From contig JACQHH010000013.1 of NCBI GenBank assembly GCA_016199125.1, forward strand, positions 1-37,529: DNA of 37,529 bases, read 5' to 3'. The DNA comes from Candidatus Lambdaproteobacteria bacterium (lineage in GTDB: Bacteria; SAR324; JACQKK01). Made by a program: the position numbers and the translations under genes. Below the pieces are notes generated by a model. That model was not told where the DNA came from, did no database searches, and saw only the letters and a list, made by a program, of their open reading frames with translations. This document shows, piece by piece, positions 8,090-16,337 of this stretch; position 1 is the first letter of the stretch, and each line of letters starts with the position of its first letter.

Positions 8090-8752
8090 ATGACGACCAA
8101 GTTTCAGGTGCTGCTGTCCCTGCGCGACGTGGTGTTGCAGGATGCCGGCGGCGCGCGTACCGAGCCCTTCTCGCTGGACATCCACGAGGCCGAGCGGCTG
8201 CACATGCAGTGCGCCCGCGACGGCTGGCGCGACCGCCTGGTGCAGGTCGTGAGCGGACAGACCAAGCCCGCCCAGGGCTCGCTGCTGGAGGTGGTGCCGG
8301 TGCTGGTGCAGTCCGACGCCAACCTGCGCGCGACGCTGGATCTGAACCGTTCGCTGGCCGACTATCTCCACAGCGAGGATGCGCCGGAGTTCGTCTGGCT
8401 GGAGCAGCGGCGGCGCTCGTTGCAGGTGCTGGTGGATCTGTTGGGCATCGCCCCCGCCGACACGCGGCGACCGCTGAAGCTGCAATCCGCCCAGACCGTC
8501 ACGCGCTATTGGGTGCTGCGCTTTCTGCTCTCGCGCGCGCAGTTGCTGATCGGCTCGGAGATATTCCGGCTGGACGATGCCCAGATCCGCGCGGCCATGG
8601 CGCGGCGCTGGCCCGACCTGCCGGGGGCGGTGCTGGTCTGTGCCCCGCGCGAGGCGCTGCCTGGGCCGGTGGACACCACGCTGCACCTCGACGCGGACGG
8701 CACGGCGCGCATCGAGCGCCAGGATGCCGCGCCAAGCACGGCAGAGGCGTGA
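8090..8752 (+). CDS. Degenerate ABC-ATPase-like protein (pseudo-NBD) upstream of lolD
   Basis: This 220-residue protein follows an ABC nucleotide-binding domain along its whole length but lacks the catalytic motifs. FQVLLSLRDVVLQDAGG...FSLDIHEAERLHMQ matches the first beta strands. CARDGWRDRLVQVVSG (41-56) sits where GxxGxGKSTLLxxxxG belongs and lacks the Walker A lysine. VDLLGI then LQSAQTVTRY (131-140) sits in place of the LSGGQ-QR signature. LLIGSEIFRLDD (152-163) sits at Walker B with the Asp replaced, though a Glu remains. VLVCAP sits where the H-switch VLVTH would be. It ends LHLDADGTARIE, like the usual 'l..G.i'. I chose the ATG at 8090 because the upstream extension looks non-coding. 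I infer it cannot hydrolyse ATP and may be a regulatory or structural partner of an ABC system. A partner permease is not adjacent. Confidence 0.7.
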   Translation: MTTKFQVLLSLRDVVLQDAGGARTEPFSLDIHEAERLHMQCARDGWRDRLVQVVSGQTKPAQGSLLEVVPVLVQSDANLRATLDLNRSLADYLHSEDAPEFVWLEQRRRSLQVLVDLLGIAPADTRRPLKLQSAQTVTRYWVLRFLLSRAQLLIGSEIFRLDDAQIRAAMARRWPDLPGAVLVCAPREALPGPVDTTLHLDADGTARIERQDAAPSTAEA

Positions 8753-8845
8753 CGGCGACCCCCGCAGCCTGGCCCCACGCCCGCGCAGGGGGCGCGCCCG
8801 CCCCGGCAATGCCCTTGCGCACGGCGGCGGCGGGCCGTACTTGGC

Positions 8846-8874
8846 TTGACCAAGAGCAACGAATTCAGTATCTT
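8846..8874 (+). promoter_or_regulatory. Candidate sigma70 promoter for the lolD-bamA block
   Basis: TTGACC (8846-8851), a 17-nt spacer and TATCTT (8869-8874) form a good sigma70-like promoter. It lies in the 246-base gap between the pseudo-ABC gene and lolD, about 125 nt before the lolD start. It would let the envelope block be transcribed independently of the gene upstream. Confidence 0.5.
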
Positions 8875-8998
8875 TCGGCCCTGAAGCTCGCCTCTTTTTG
8901 GCCGCCACGGAAGGGAACGGCCCCCCGGGTACACGGACGACCGCAGCACGCTCTTGCCCCGCCCCTTCGCGCACTCACACCGTCACCCGCCTTGGTGT

Positions 8999-9706
8999 AT
9001 GGCCCAGCCCGGATTCATCCACATCGCCGACTTGCACAAGCAATACTTGAGTGGCCAGGGCCAGGTGCTGCACATTCTGCGGGGACTCGACCTGGACATT
9101 GCCCAGGCGGACACCGTGTCCATCATGGGAGCCTCGGGCGTGGGCAAGAGCACGCTGCTGCACCTCATCGGTGGCCTGGACACCCCCGATCAGGGACGCA
9201 TCCTCATCGATGGACGACCCCTCGAGGAACTGAGCGAGGATGAGCGTGCCCATTTTCGCAATGAGACCGTCGGGTTCGTGTTCCAGTTTCATCATCTGTT
9301 GATGGACTTCACGGCCCTGGAAAACGTGATGATGCCCATGTGGATCAAGGCCGGGCGCACGCGCGACGTGCGGGCGCAGGGGCTGGGGCTGCTGGAGGAG
9401 GTGGGGCTGGGCCATCGCGCGCAGCATCGCCCGGCCAACCTGTCCGGCGGGGAGCAGCAGCGCCTGGCCATCGCGCGGGCCATCGCCAATCAGCCCGCGA
9501 TCCTGCTGGCCGACGAGCCCACCGGGAACCTGGACGAGGACACGGGGGCGCACGTGACCGAGCTGCTTCTGCGGCTCAACGGGGAACGCCGCATGACCAT
9601 GGTGCTGGTGACGCACAATCCTCACATCGCAGCCAGGATGCGGCACCAATACGTGCTGGAACACGGGCGCCTGCACGCGGCATCACGGGCGCAGCGCGAT
9701 GCCTAG
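8999..9706 (+). CDS. lolD: LolD, ATPase of the lipoprotein-releasing ABC transporter
   Basis: ATP-binding subunit of LolCDE, which extracts outer-membrane lipoproteins from the inner membrane and passes them to LolA. From the ATG at 8999 it is 235 residues, close to the LolD norm; an upstream in-frame ATG at 8954 adds an unlikely His/Pro-rich stretch. All motifs are intact: Walker A GASGVGKS (44-51), signature LSGGEQQR (148-155), Walker [13 protein letters not shown] (168-179) and H206 of the switch. The MacB/LolD-type Q-loop region FVFQFHHLLMDFTALENV is typical. The lolC/E permease is not next to it, which is unusual. Its end overlaps the start of bamA by 8 nt. MacB-type or other small exporters are the alternative, but the bamA linkage favours LolD. 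Confidence 0.85.
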   Translation: MAQPGFIHIADLHKQYLSGQGQVLHILRGLDLDIAQADTVSIMGASGVGKSTLLHLIGGLDTPDQGRILIDGRPLEELSEDERAHFRNETVGFVFQFHHLLMDFTALENVMMPMWIKAGRTRDVRAQGLGLLEEVGLGHRAQHRPANLSGGEQQRLAIARAIANQPAILLADEPTGNLDEDTGAHVTELLLRLNGERRMTMVLVTHNPHIAARMRHQYVLEHGRLHAASRAQRDA

Positions 9707-12206
9707 CAGCGGCCCGGCGCCGGCGTGCTCACCCCGGGCGATCGCCCATCCCCCGCGGCGCCTTGGCTACCCTGCCGCGCGGCCCATCGCATGGGCGCTG
9801 CTCAGCCTGCTGGCGCTGGGCCTGACGGGCTGGGCCTCTCGCGCCCTGGCCCAGACGCCGGCAGTCATCGCCGATATTCGCATCGAGGGCACCACGGCGG
9901 TGGAGCACAGCCAGCTCGTCTCCCGCCTGGCCAGCACCATCGGCGCACCGCTGGACTCCGCAAAGATCACCCAGGATGTTTCGACCATTTTCGAGCTGGG
10001 CCTGTTCCAGGACGTGCGCGCCCAGGTGGAGGAGTTGCCGGGCAAGGGCTACGTGCTCATTTTCAGCGTGGAGGAAAAGCCGCGCATCACGTCCTTGCAG
10101 GTGCTCGGCGCCACGCTGCTCCCGGCCAAGAAGGTTTCGGAGACGGTGACGCTGCGCGCGGGGGCCACCTTTTCGCGCAAGGCCCTGCGCGCCGCCATCG
10201 AGGCGCTGCGCAGGGAATACCGGTCTCGCGGCTACCTGAAAGTCAAGATCACTTCGAAAGCAGAGCGTCTCGGTGCCCAGGCGTATGCCGTCACGATCCT
10301 CGTCGAGGAGACGCCGCGGGTCTATATCACCGACATCCGGGCACACCACAACACCGTGCGCACCGAGCTGTATCTCCAGCGCCTGATGAGCAGCGGCGAG
10401 GTGGACTGCTTCAACTGGATGAACGACTCAGGGGTGTTCGATGAGGACAAGATCAACCAGGACCTGGGCGCCATCACGTCAGACTATCTGTCCAACGGCT
10501 ACATCCGCCTCTACATCCACAAGCCCGAGGTGCGTATCGTGCACAACGCCGAATTTTCGCGCGTGCGCGTGGACCTCACGCTGGACGAAGGCGCTCAATA
10601 CTTCACCGGAAAGGTAGACATCGACGGGGATATTCTGGGCAACAAGGACGAGCTGCTGGAGGTGCTGAACCTGAAAAGCGGCGAGGTCTACAACCCCTAT
10701 CGACAGAACCGCGACGTCTTTGCGCTGAGCGAGATCTACCAGGAGCAGGGCTACGCGTTCGCCCAGGTGCAGCCCGTGTCCCAGATCAACGACAACACCC
10801 ACATCGTGGATGTGACCTACCACATCTCGCGCGGGGACAAGGCCTACATCGGGCGTATCGAGTTCCAGGGCAACCGGGAAACCCGCGATTTCGTCGTGCG
10901 CCGCGAATTCGAGGTGCGCGAGAACGAGCTTTACAACGGACGCAAGCTGCGCGAGTCGCAGGAAAATCTCAGCGCGCTGGGCTATTTTCAGCCGGGCATT
11001 GCGCTGGAACGCGTGCCGGGGGTCGTGGACAACGTGCTGGACATCAACACGGTGTTGGAGGAGTCGCAGACCGGCACGCTGCAGGCACAACTGGGCTATA
11101 GCGAGCAGTCGGGGATCACCGTCGCCGCCTCGGTCTCCAAGGGCAACCTGGGCGGACGCGGCCAGACGCTGCGCTTCTCGGCGCAGGCCAGCCAGACCGG
11201 CACCACCCGCAACTTCACGCTGGACTTCATCGAGCCGCACCTGCTGGATACGAACGTCAGCAGCGACTCCACACTGAACTTCAACCTCACCGACGATCTT
11301 TCCGAGCTGAACCGCGGCGTGATCGAGGAAACCTATGTGTCGCAGGGCTTCGGGTTTCCCGTCTACCGGCGTTGGACGGCCGCGCTGTCCTACGCCATCA
11401 CGGACCGCAACTTCTCCGACGCGATCAATTCGCCCGTGCGCCTGCGGGCCGTGACCCCTTCGCTGCGCTACAATTCGGTGAACCATCCCATCTTCCCCAC
11501 CGACGGCACCAGCCTCACGTTTTCCGTCGCGCAGGTGGGAGGCAGCCTGCTGGGCGGCACCTCCGAATACCGCAGCTATCGCCTGCTCTACCGGAACTTC
11601 GTGAGCCTCAACGAGGACAGCACGCTGATCCTCAGCGGGCGGGTGCGCCTGGGCTGGCTGGAAACCGTGGGCGACAGCAGGGTACCGCCGGAAGACCGCT
11701 TTCGCCTGGGCGGCCTGGCCACGGTGCACGGCTACGACTTTCAGGAGATTGGCGGCGTGTTCGGGCGGCGCCAGCAGAACCTGAACGCGCAAACGCGCGT
11801 GCTGCTCGATGCCATGGGCAATCCTGTGCTGGACAGCGATGGGAACCCCTCCGTGATCACCGTGGACAAGCGTACCCTGGGACTCAGCCAGGCCCAGTTG
11901 GACCAGCTCGCCGGCGGCGGCGTCATGGAGCGCCTGTTCAACCTGGAGCTGCTCTTCCCCCTCACCGGGCCCAGTCTGCGCGGCGTGGTGTTTTACGACG
12001 CCGGCAACGTCAACTCCGAAAAGATCCAATACAAGCTGCTGGGCGAAAAGGAGCCCGATTTCTTCGATCTGCTGCAAAGCGTGGGCTTCGGCGTGCGCTT
12101 CATCACGCCGGTCGGTGTGCTGCGTTTCGAATACGGCGCCAAGCTGGCCAAGGAGAAGGGCGAGTCGCCGGACAAGTTTGATTTTACCATCAGCACCCTG
12201 TTTTAA
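9699..12206 (+). CDS. bamA: BamA, outer-membrane protein assembly factor
   Basis: Core of the BAM complex that folds beta-barrel proteins into the outer membrane. The 835-residue product (E. coli BamA 810) starts with a long, Pro/Arg-rich N-terminus, then a hydrophobic signal segment (about 30-50) ending ALAQT. About five POTRA repeats follow to about residue 420, and then the 16-strand barrel, ending in an aromatic residue (TISTLF). The L6 motif that normally reads VRGF/Y is VHGY here (TVHGYDFQEIGG). An extra polar insertion follows, including DAMGNPVLDSDGNPSV. The ATG at 9699 lies inside the lolD end (ATGCCTAG), implying translational coupling; a later non-ATG start giving a shorter signal peptide is possible. 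ompH follows after 44 nt. Confidence 0.95.
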   Translation: MPSSGPAPACSPRAIAHPPRRLGYPAARPIAWALLSLLALGLTGWASRALAQTPAVIADIRIEGTTAVEHSQLVSRLASTIGAPLDSAKITQDVSTIFELGLFQDVRAQVEELPGKGYVLIFSVEEKPRITSLQVLGATLLPAKKVSETVTLRAGATFSRKALRAAIEALRREYRSRGYLKVKITSKAERLGAQAYAVTILVEETPRVYITDIRAHHNTVRTELYLQRLMSSGEVDCFNWMNDSGVFDEDKINQDLGAITSDYLSNGYIRLYIHKPEVRIVHNAEFSRVRVDLTLDEGAQYFTGKVDIDGDILGNKDELLEVLNLKSGEVYNPYRQNRDVFALSEIYQEQGYAFAQVQPVSQINDNTHIVDVTYHISRGDKAYIGRIEFQGNRETRDFVVRREFEVRENELYNGRKLRESQENLSALGYFQPGIALERVPGVVDNVLDINTVLEESQTGTLQAQLGYSEQSGITVAASVSKGNLGGRGQTLRFSAQASQTGTTRNFTLDFIEPHLLDTNVSSDSTLNFNLTDDLSELNRGVIEETYVSQGFGFPVYRRWTAALSYAITDRNFSDAINSPVRLRAVTPSLRYNSVNHPIFPTDGTSLTFSVAQVGGSLLGGTSEYRSYRLLYRNFVSLNEDSTLILSGRVRLGWLETVGDSRVPPEDRFRLGGLATVHGYDFQEIGGVFGRRQQNLNAQTRVLLDAMGNPVLDSDGNPSVITVDKRTLGLSQAQLDQLAGGGVMERLFNLELLFPLTGPSLRGVVFYDAGNVNSEKIQYKLLGEKEPDFFDLLQSVGFGVRFITPVGVLRFEYGAKLAKEKGESPDKFDFTISTLF

Positions 12207-12250
12207 TGGGGTGCCCTGTCAACCACCCGATCGGCTACACGAGGTGCATT

Positions 12251-12820
12251 ATGGCGTTGAACACCAGCCAGGCTGCCGCCATGGCGGGGCGCATGCTCAT
12301 GGTCGCGGCGCTGGCGGTCCTGCTTTGTGCCGGAGCGGCCCAGGCTCAGCCCGTGCCCCCGCCACTGAAGATCGGCACGGTGGAACTCAACCGGGCCCTC
12401 AACGAATCCAAGGCCGGCCAACGCTCCAAGAACATCCTGCTCGCCGCCAAGTCCCAGAAGGAAGCCGAGCTCAAGGTCCAGGAGCAGGAACTGAGCAAGC
12501 TCCAGGACGACCTGAACACGAACATCATGCTCTCCAAGGAAGCCAAGGAGCAGCGTGAGGCCCAGTTGCGCGAGCGGCAGCGCGACCTGCGTCAGTCCGT
12601 GCAGGAGGCGCAGCGCCAGTTGCAGGATCAGGAACGCAAGTTGACCGAATCGGTCATCAGCGAGCTGAACACCGTTGTGGACATCGTTTCGCGGGAGGAC
12701 AAGTTCGATATCGTGCTGGAGCGCACCGCAGCGCAGGCCATTCTCTATTCGCGGTTCAAGTTCATCGACATCACCGACAAGGTGATCGAGCGCTACGACA
12801 ATCTGCAAGGCGGCAAGTGA
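12251..12820 (+). CDS. OmpH/Skp family periplasmic chaperone
   Basis: Holds unfolded outer-membrane proteins in the periplasm and delivers them to BAM. It is 189 residues from the ATG at 12251, which has GAGGTG just upstream; an in-frame ATG at 12206 touching the bamA stop adds an unlikely extension. A signal peptide is followed by the cut region AAQAQPVPP. Next come the OmpH core strand KIGTVELNRALNESKAG, a long charged coiled coil at about 65-145 that forms the tentacles, and the C-terminal body strands (FDIVLERTAAQAILYS). Length and layout match Skp/OmpH. It follows bamA as in most Proteobacteria. The usual next gene lpxD is absent; fabZ follows instead. Confidence 0.9.
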   Translation: MALNTSQAAAMAGRMLMVAALAVLLCAGAAQAQPVPPPLKIGTVELNRALNESKAGQRSKNILLAAKSQKEAELKVQEQELSKLQDDLNTNIMLSKEAKEQREAQLRERQRDLRQSVQEAQRQLQDQERKLTESVISELNTVVDIVSREDKFDIVLERTAAQAILYSRFKFIDITDKVIERYDNLQGGK

Positions 12821-12878
12821 CCGCACAGGCCCGACGCACGCTGCGTCCAGCGCCCTCTCGTCCAGGAGATGCCCCGAC

Positions 12879-13334
12879 GTGCTAATGCTCGAAGACATCA
12901 AGAAGATGCTGCCGCATCGGTATCCGTTTCTGCTGATCGACCGGGTGCTCGAGCTGGAGCAGGGCAAGCGCTGCAAGGCCTTGAAAAACATCACCGGCAA
13001 CGAGGACTTCTTCCAGGGCCACTTTCCCGGCAATCCCATCATGCCCGGAGTGCTGATCGTGGAGGCCATGGCCCAGGTCTGCGGAATCACGGCCTTCTCC
13101 CTGGAAACCAATCCGGAGGGCAAGTGGCTGCTCTTCGCCGGCATCGACAAGGCGCGCTTCAAGCGCCCGGTGGTGCCCGGCGACCAGCTCATCATCGAAA
13201 CGGAATACGTCGCCAACAAGCTCAGCATCTGGCTTTTCACCGGCAAGGCCTTTGTCGACGGCAAGCTGGCGGCCAGCGCGGATATCCGCGTGGCCACCAT
13301 TGACAAGAACCGCTCCGCGCCGCTCTCCGAGTAG
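12879..13334 (+). CDS. fabZ: FabZ, (3R)-hydroxyacyl-ACP dehydratase
   Basis: Dehydrates (3R)-hydroxyacyl-ACP to trans-2-enoyl-ACP in fatty acid elongation. It sets the balance between membrane lipid and the hydroxyacyl pool used for lipid A. The 151-residue hot-dog-fold protein opens with the typical LPHRYPFLLIDRV and has the catalytic GHFPGNPIMPGVLIVEAMAQ stretch with H48 and E62. The proposed start is GTG at 12879, with GGAGA about 10 nt upstream; an in-frame ATG lies two codons on. It sits between ompH and the GnnA-like gene, with only 6 nt to the latter. Confidence 0.95.
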   Translation: MLMLEDIKKMLPHRYPFLLIDRVLELEQGKRCKALKNITGNEDFFQGHFPGNPIMPGVLIVEAMAQVCGITAFSLETNPEGKWLLFAGIDKARFKRPVVPGDQLIIETEYVANKLSIWLFTGKAFVDGKLAASADIRVATIDKNRSAPLSE

Positions 13335-13340
13335 CGCCCC

Positions 13341-14285
13341 ATGGCCGATCCGGTAAAAGCGGCGGTGGTGGGAGTGGGCTATCTGGGGCGCTTCCACGCC
13401 CAGAAATACGCCTCCCTGCAGAACTGCAAGCTGGTGGCGGTCGTGGACATCGATCCCGCCCGCGCCGAGGCGGTGGGCCGCGAGCTGGGCGTTCCGGGCA
13501 CGACCGACCTGGAGGCCGTGCTGCCGCAGGTTGAGGCCGTGAGCATCGCCGCGGCCACGGCCGCACACTTCGAGCTGGGACGGCGCTGCCTGGCGGCGGG
13601 CAAGCACGCGCTCATCGAGAAGCCCCTCACCGCCACCACCGAGCAGGCCGAGGCGCTGGTGGACTTGGCCGAGGCCCGCGGCGTGCTGCTGCAGGTGGGC
13701 CACCTGGAGCGCTACAATCCGGCCCTGCTGGGCGTGCGCGGGCAGATCGCGCGGCCCCAGTTCATCGAGGCCATCCGCATCTCCTCGTTCCTGGGCCGCG
13801 GTGCCGATGTGGACGTGGTGCTGGATCTGATGAGTCACGACCTGGACCTGGTGCTGCACCTGGTGGGGTCGCCGCTGGTCCACTTGCATGCGGTGGGGAT
13901 TTCGCTGGTCACGTCCAGCACCGACCTGGCCAATGCGCGCCTGGTGTTCCAGAACGGCGCCGTGGCCAATCTCACCGCCAGCCGCATTTCCACCAAGGCC
14001 GAGCGCACCATGCGCATCTTCCAGGCCGATGCCTACTTCAGCCTCGACTTCGCCGCCCCGGCGGCCCGGGTGTATCGCCGCACGCTTCAGGCCGAGGCCG
14101 CCGGAGGGTTTGCCGAGACGGTGCTCACGCCGCCCAAGGGCGATGCGCTGCTCTCGGAGATCGATGCCTTTGCCGCGTGCATCCGGGGCGCGGCGCCCAG
14201 CGGCGCCGGCGGTCGCGATGGGCTGCGAACCGTGGCCGTGGCCCAGCAGGTGATCCAGGACATCTCGCGCAACCGGCTGCCATGA
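13341..14285 (+). CDS. Gfo/Idh/MocA oxidoreductase, GnnA-like
   Basis: This is a 314-residue NAD(P)-dependent oxidoreductase. The Rossmann loop is VVGVGYLGRFHA (about 9-20), with AVVDIDPARA after the second strand. IEKPLT is the catalytic EKP motif. GHLERYNP and the substrate-domain VLDLMSHDLDLVL carry the usual Asp/His. Oxidoreductases of this type inside lpx-gene clusters include GnnA, which oxidises UDP-GlcNAc at C3 for the aminotransferase GnnB and leads to a diamino-sugar lipid A. The position in the bamA-fabZ-lptF block fits that role, but no gnnB is in the window. So the substrate is inferred. The stop overlaps the next start as ATGA. Confidence 0.8.
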   Translation: MADPVKAAVVGVGYLGRFHAQKYASLQNCKLVAVVDIDPARAEAVGRELGVPGTTDLEAVLPQVEAVSIAAATAAHFELGRRCLAAGKHALIEKPLTATTEQAEALVDLAEARGVLLQVGHLERYNPALLGVRGQIARPQFIEAIRISSFLGRGADVDVVLDLMSHDLDLVLHLVGSPLVHLHAVGISLVTSSTDLANARLVFQNGAVANLTASRISTKAERTMRIFQADAYFSLDFAAPAARVYRRTLQAEAAGGFAETVLTPPKGDALLSEIDAFAACIRGAAPSGAGGRDGLRTVAVAQQVIQDISRNRLP

Positions 14286-15406
14286 TCCTGCATCGGGCCA
14301 CCCTGCTGGAACTGCTTCCGGTCTTCTTCATCACCACCGCCGTGCTCACGGCCGTGCTGATGATGGAAAAGGTCTACCGCCTGATCTCGCTGATGGTGGA
14401 CAAGGGCTTCGCCATGAGCGAGACGGGGCGCATGCTGGTGTTTCTGCTGCCCCAGGTGATCACGGTCACCCTGCCGCTGGGCGTGGTGGGGGCGATTTTC
14501 ATCACCGTGATCCGGCAGTCGTTGGACTCGGAGATCATCTGCATCCGCTCTTCCGGACGCAGCCTGTGGAACTATGCGCTGCCTTTCGTAGCCTTCGGCG
14601 TGCTGGCCACGGGCGTCCAGTTGCTGTTCTCGTTGCTGCTGCAACCGGCTGGCATCCGTGCCTTCAACGACCTGCAGGTGCGCCTGGTGAAGACGCGGGC
14701 CGAGCAAAACCTCGTGCCCGGCGCGCTGAACTACGAGTTTGGCGACAAGGTGATCCGCGTGGGCGCCCGCGAGGGCAACCGCGAGTTCTCGTCCATCTTC
14801 ATCGCCGACCGGGAAATGACGGAATCGTCGGGCATGATCCTGGCCAGCCACGGGCGCATCGAGGTGGATGAGGAGGCCAAGCAGGTGGTGTTCCGCCTGC
14901 GCGACGGCACCATCTACAGCATGGGCGAGACGCGCGACGTGATGCGCACCACGCGCTTTGGCACGCTGAACTACATCCTGGACTTCGAGCCCACCGAATC
15001 CCTGCAACAGAACCAGTACTGGGGCCTCTCCAGCGGGGAGCTGCTGCGCCGCCTGCGCACCCTGGACGAGGCCACCATCCGCCACCAGCGCTTGTGGCTG
15101 GAGCTGTACATCCGCATCAGCACGCCCTGGTCCTGCCTGGCCTTCGCCCTGGCCAGCCTGCCCATGGCCATGGTGGAGCCGCGCTCCGGGCGCAAGAGCA
15201 GCATGGCCCGCGCGATTCTGCTCGTGGTGGCGTACTACGTGATCTGGATCAGCTTCAAGGATCTGGCGGCCGGGCACAAGGTGTCGCCGGCGGCGCTGTG
15301 GCTGCCGCCGATGCTGATGGCGTTGTACGGACTGCTGCGTCTGTGGCAGACCAACCGCGACCTGGACCTGCGCTTTGCCTTCTGGCGCACACTGCGTTTG
15401 GGGTAA
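14282..15406 (+). CDS. LptF/LptG family LPS transport permease
   Basis: Inner-membrane permease of the LptB2FG extractor, which moves LPS onto the LptC-LptA bridge. It is 374 residues from the ATG at 14282, which overlaps the upstream stop (ATGA). Three transmembrane helices lie at about 8-28, 50-74 and 98-120. A periplasmic beta-jellyroll region spans about 130-275 (for example FGDKVIRVGAREGNREFSSIFIADRE and RFGTLNYILDFEP). Three more helices lie at about 280-299, 310-330 and 338-355. The conserved first cytoplasmic loop RQSLDSEIICIRSSGRS is present. It reads more like LptF than LptG, but I cannot separate them safely. The partner permease is not adjacent. Confidence 0.88.
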   Translation: MILHRATLLELLPVFFITTAVLTAVLMMEKVYRLISLMVDKGFAMSETGRMLVFLLPQVITVTLPLGVVGAIFITVIRQSLDSEIICIRSSGRSLWNYALPFVAFGVLATGVQLLFSLLLQPAGIRAFNDLQVRLVKTRAEQNLVPGALNYEFGDKVIRVGAREGNREFSSIFIADREMTESSGMILASHGRIEVDEEAKQVVFRLRDGTIYSMGETRDVMRTTRFGTLNYILDFEPTESLQQNQYWGLSSGELLRRLRTLDEATIRHQRLWLELYIRISTPWSCLAFALASLPMAMVEPRSGRKSSMARAILLVVAYYVIWISFKDLAAGHKVSPAALWLPPMLMALYGLLRLWQTNRDLDLRFAFWRTLRLG

Positions 15407-15416
15407 GTCGCCGCCC

Positions 15417-15433
15417 GGCGCCCTGTTGGCGCC
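15417..15433. terminator. Small GC hairpin after lptF/G
   Basis: GGCGCC (15417-15422), the 5-nt loop CTGTT and GGCGCC (15428-15433) form a short stem just after the lptF/G stop. It faces the convergent hydrolase gene. There is no U-tract, so this is a weak terminator call. Confidence 0.25.
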
Positions 15434-15502
15434 CATGATCCCTCGGTCTGACGGTCACATGGCCTCGCGGAGCTCCGGCCGCTCCGCCGCGCACATCTCC
15501 CC

Positions 15503-16267
15503 TTACGCCTCGCCCAGCCGTTGCAGCCAGTTGAGCATGGCCCCGAAGAGGTATGCCTTGTAGTCGGTCAGGCGATGATCGCCCTCCTTGAGCAGCAGCA
15601 GATCCAACGTGCGACAGGCGCTGGCCTCGACGAAGGCCAGCGGATGCTGCCAATTGACCGCCTCGTCGCGCATGCCCTGGATGATCAAGGCCCGATGGTC
15701 GAAGGCCCGCTCCAGCCGGGAGGGTGGATAGGCCCGCCCGTCCTCCACCAGCGCATAGCCCAGGTGAATCTCGGCCCAGTCGCTCTGCAGGCGTCGCGTG
15801 CCCCGCTGCTGCCAGGCCGCCAGCTCCTCGGCCGGCAGCGAGGTGACGAAATGTCCCGGAAAGCGCACCGAGGGGGCCAGCAGCACCAGCGGCCCCACGG
15901 GCCGCAGGTGCGTGACCGTGTACCACGCCGCGATGGCCCCGCCCATAGATGAGCCGATGAGCACCGGCGGCCTCCCGCCCGCTGGCATCCAGGCCAGCGC
16001 GGCGTCCAGGTCCTCCAGGCAGCGCGTGAGCGTCAACTCGGCCAGCGTGCCGCCCGCTGCGCCATGGCCGCGCAGATCGAAGCTGAGATAGCCCCACCCC
16101 CGCGCGGTGAACTGCTCGGCGAAATAAAGCGCCTTCTCCCCCCGACGCTCCGAAGCCAGCCCGTGTACGAACACGGCACAGCGCGCCGGGGCCGCGCGAG
16201 GCTCGCTCCAGTCCAGGACGATGTCCTGTCCGTCGGGCATGGTCAGCCGATGAGTCTGCGGATTCAA
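15503..16267 (-). CDS. Alpha/beta hydrolase
   Basis: This is a 254-residue serine hydrolase with a complete triad. The nucleophile S107 is in IGSSMGGAIA, the acid is D201 in GMRDEAV, and H231 is in EGDHRLTD. The oxyanion region is VFVHGLASERRGEKA and the strand SFDLRGHGA is typical. It resembles small cytoplasmic esterase/thioesterase-like hydrolases; the substrate cannot be told. No signal peptide is seen. It lies 70 nt downstream of the MFS gene on the same strand, so they may share a transcript. Confidence 0.85.
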   Translation of the reverse strand: MNPQTHRLTMPDGQDIVLDWSEPRAAPARCAVFVHGLASERRGEKALYFAEQFTARGWGYLSFDLRGHGAAGGTLAELTLTRCLEDLDAALAWMPAGGRPPVLIGSSMGGAIAAWYTVTHLRPVGPLVLLAPSVRFPGHFVTSLPAEELAAWQQRGTRRLQSDWAEIHLGYALVEDGRAYPPSRLERAFDHRALIIQGMRDEAVNWQHPLAFVEASACRTLDLLLLKEGDHRLTDYKAYLFGAMLNWLQRLGEA

Positions 16268-16337
16268 CGACGCGCCTCCTGTGTGGAATGGTTGCTCCGG
16301 TTCCGCGCCACGCCCAGCGCGCCGGCCTCGGCGAGGC

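Noticed and set aside
10479-12077. Long open frame on the minus strand across bamA
   Set aside because: It mirrors bamA codons, is rich in His/Gln/Arg/Ala as GC-rich antisense frames are, and has no domain; bamA itself is certain.
13341-14285. Naming the oxidoreductase gnnA outright
   Set aside because: The family and neighbourhood fit, but gnnB is absent and related sugar dehydrogenases share the same motifs.
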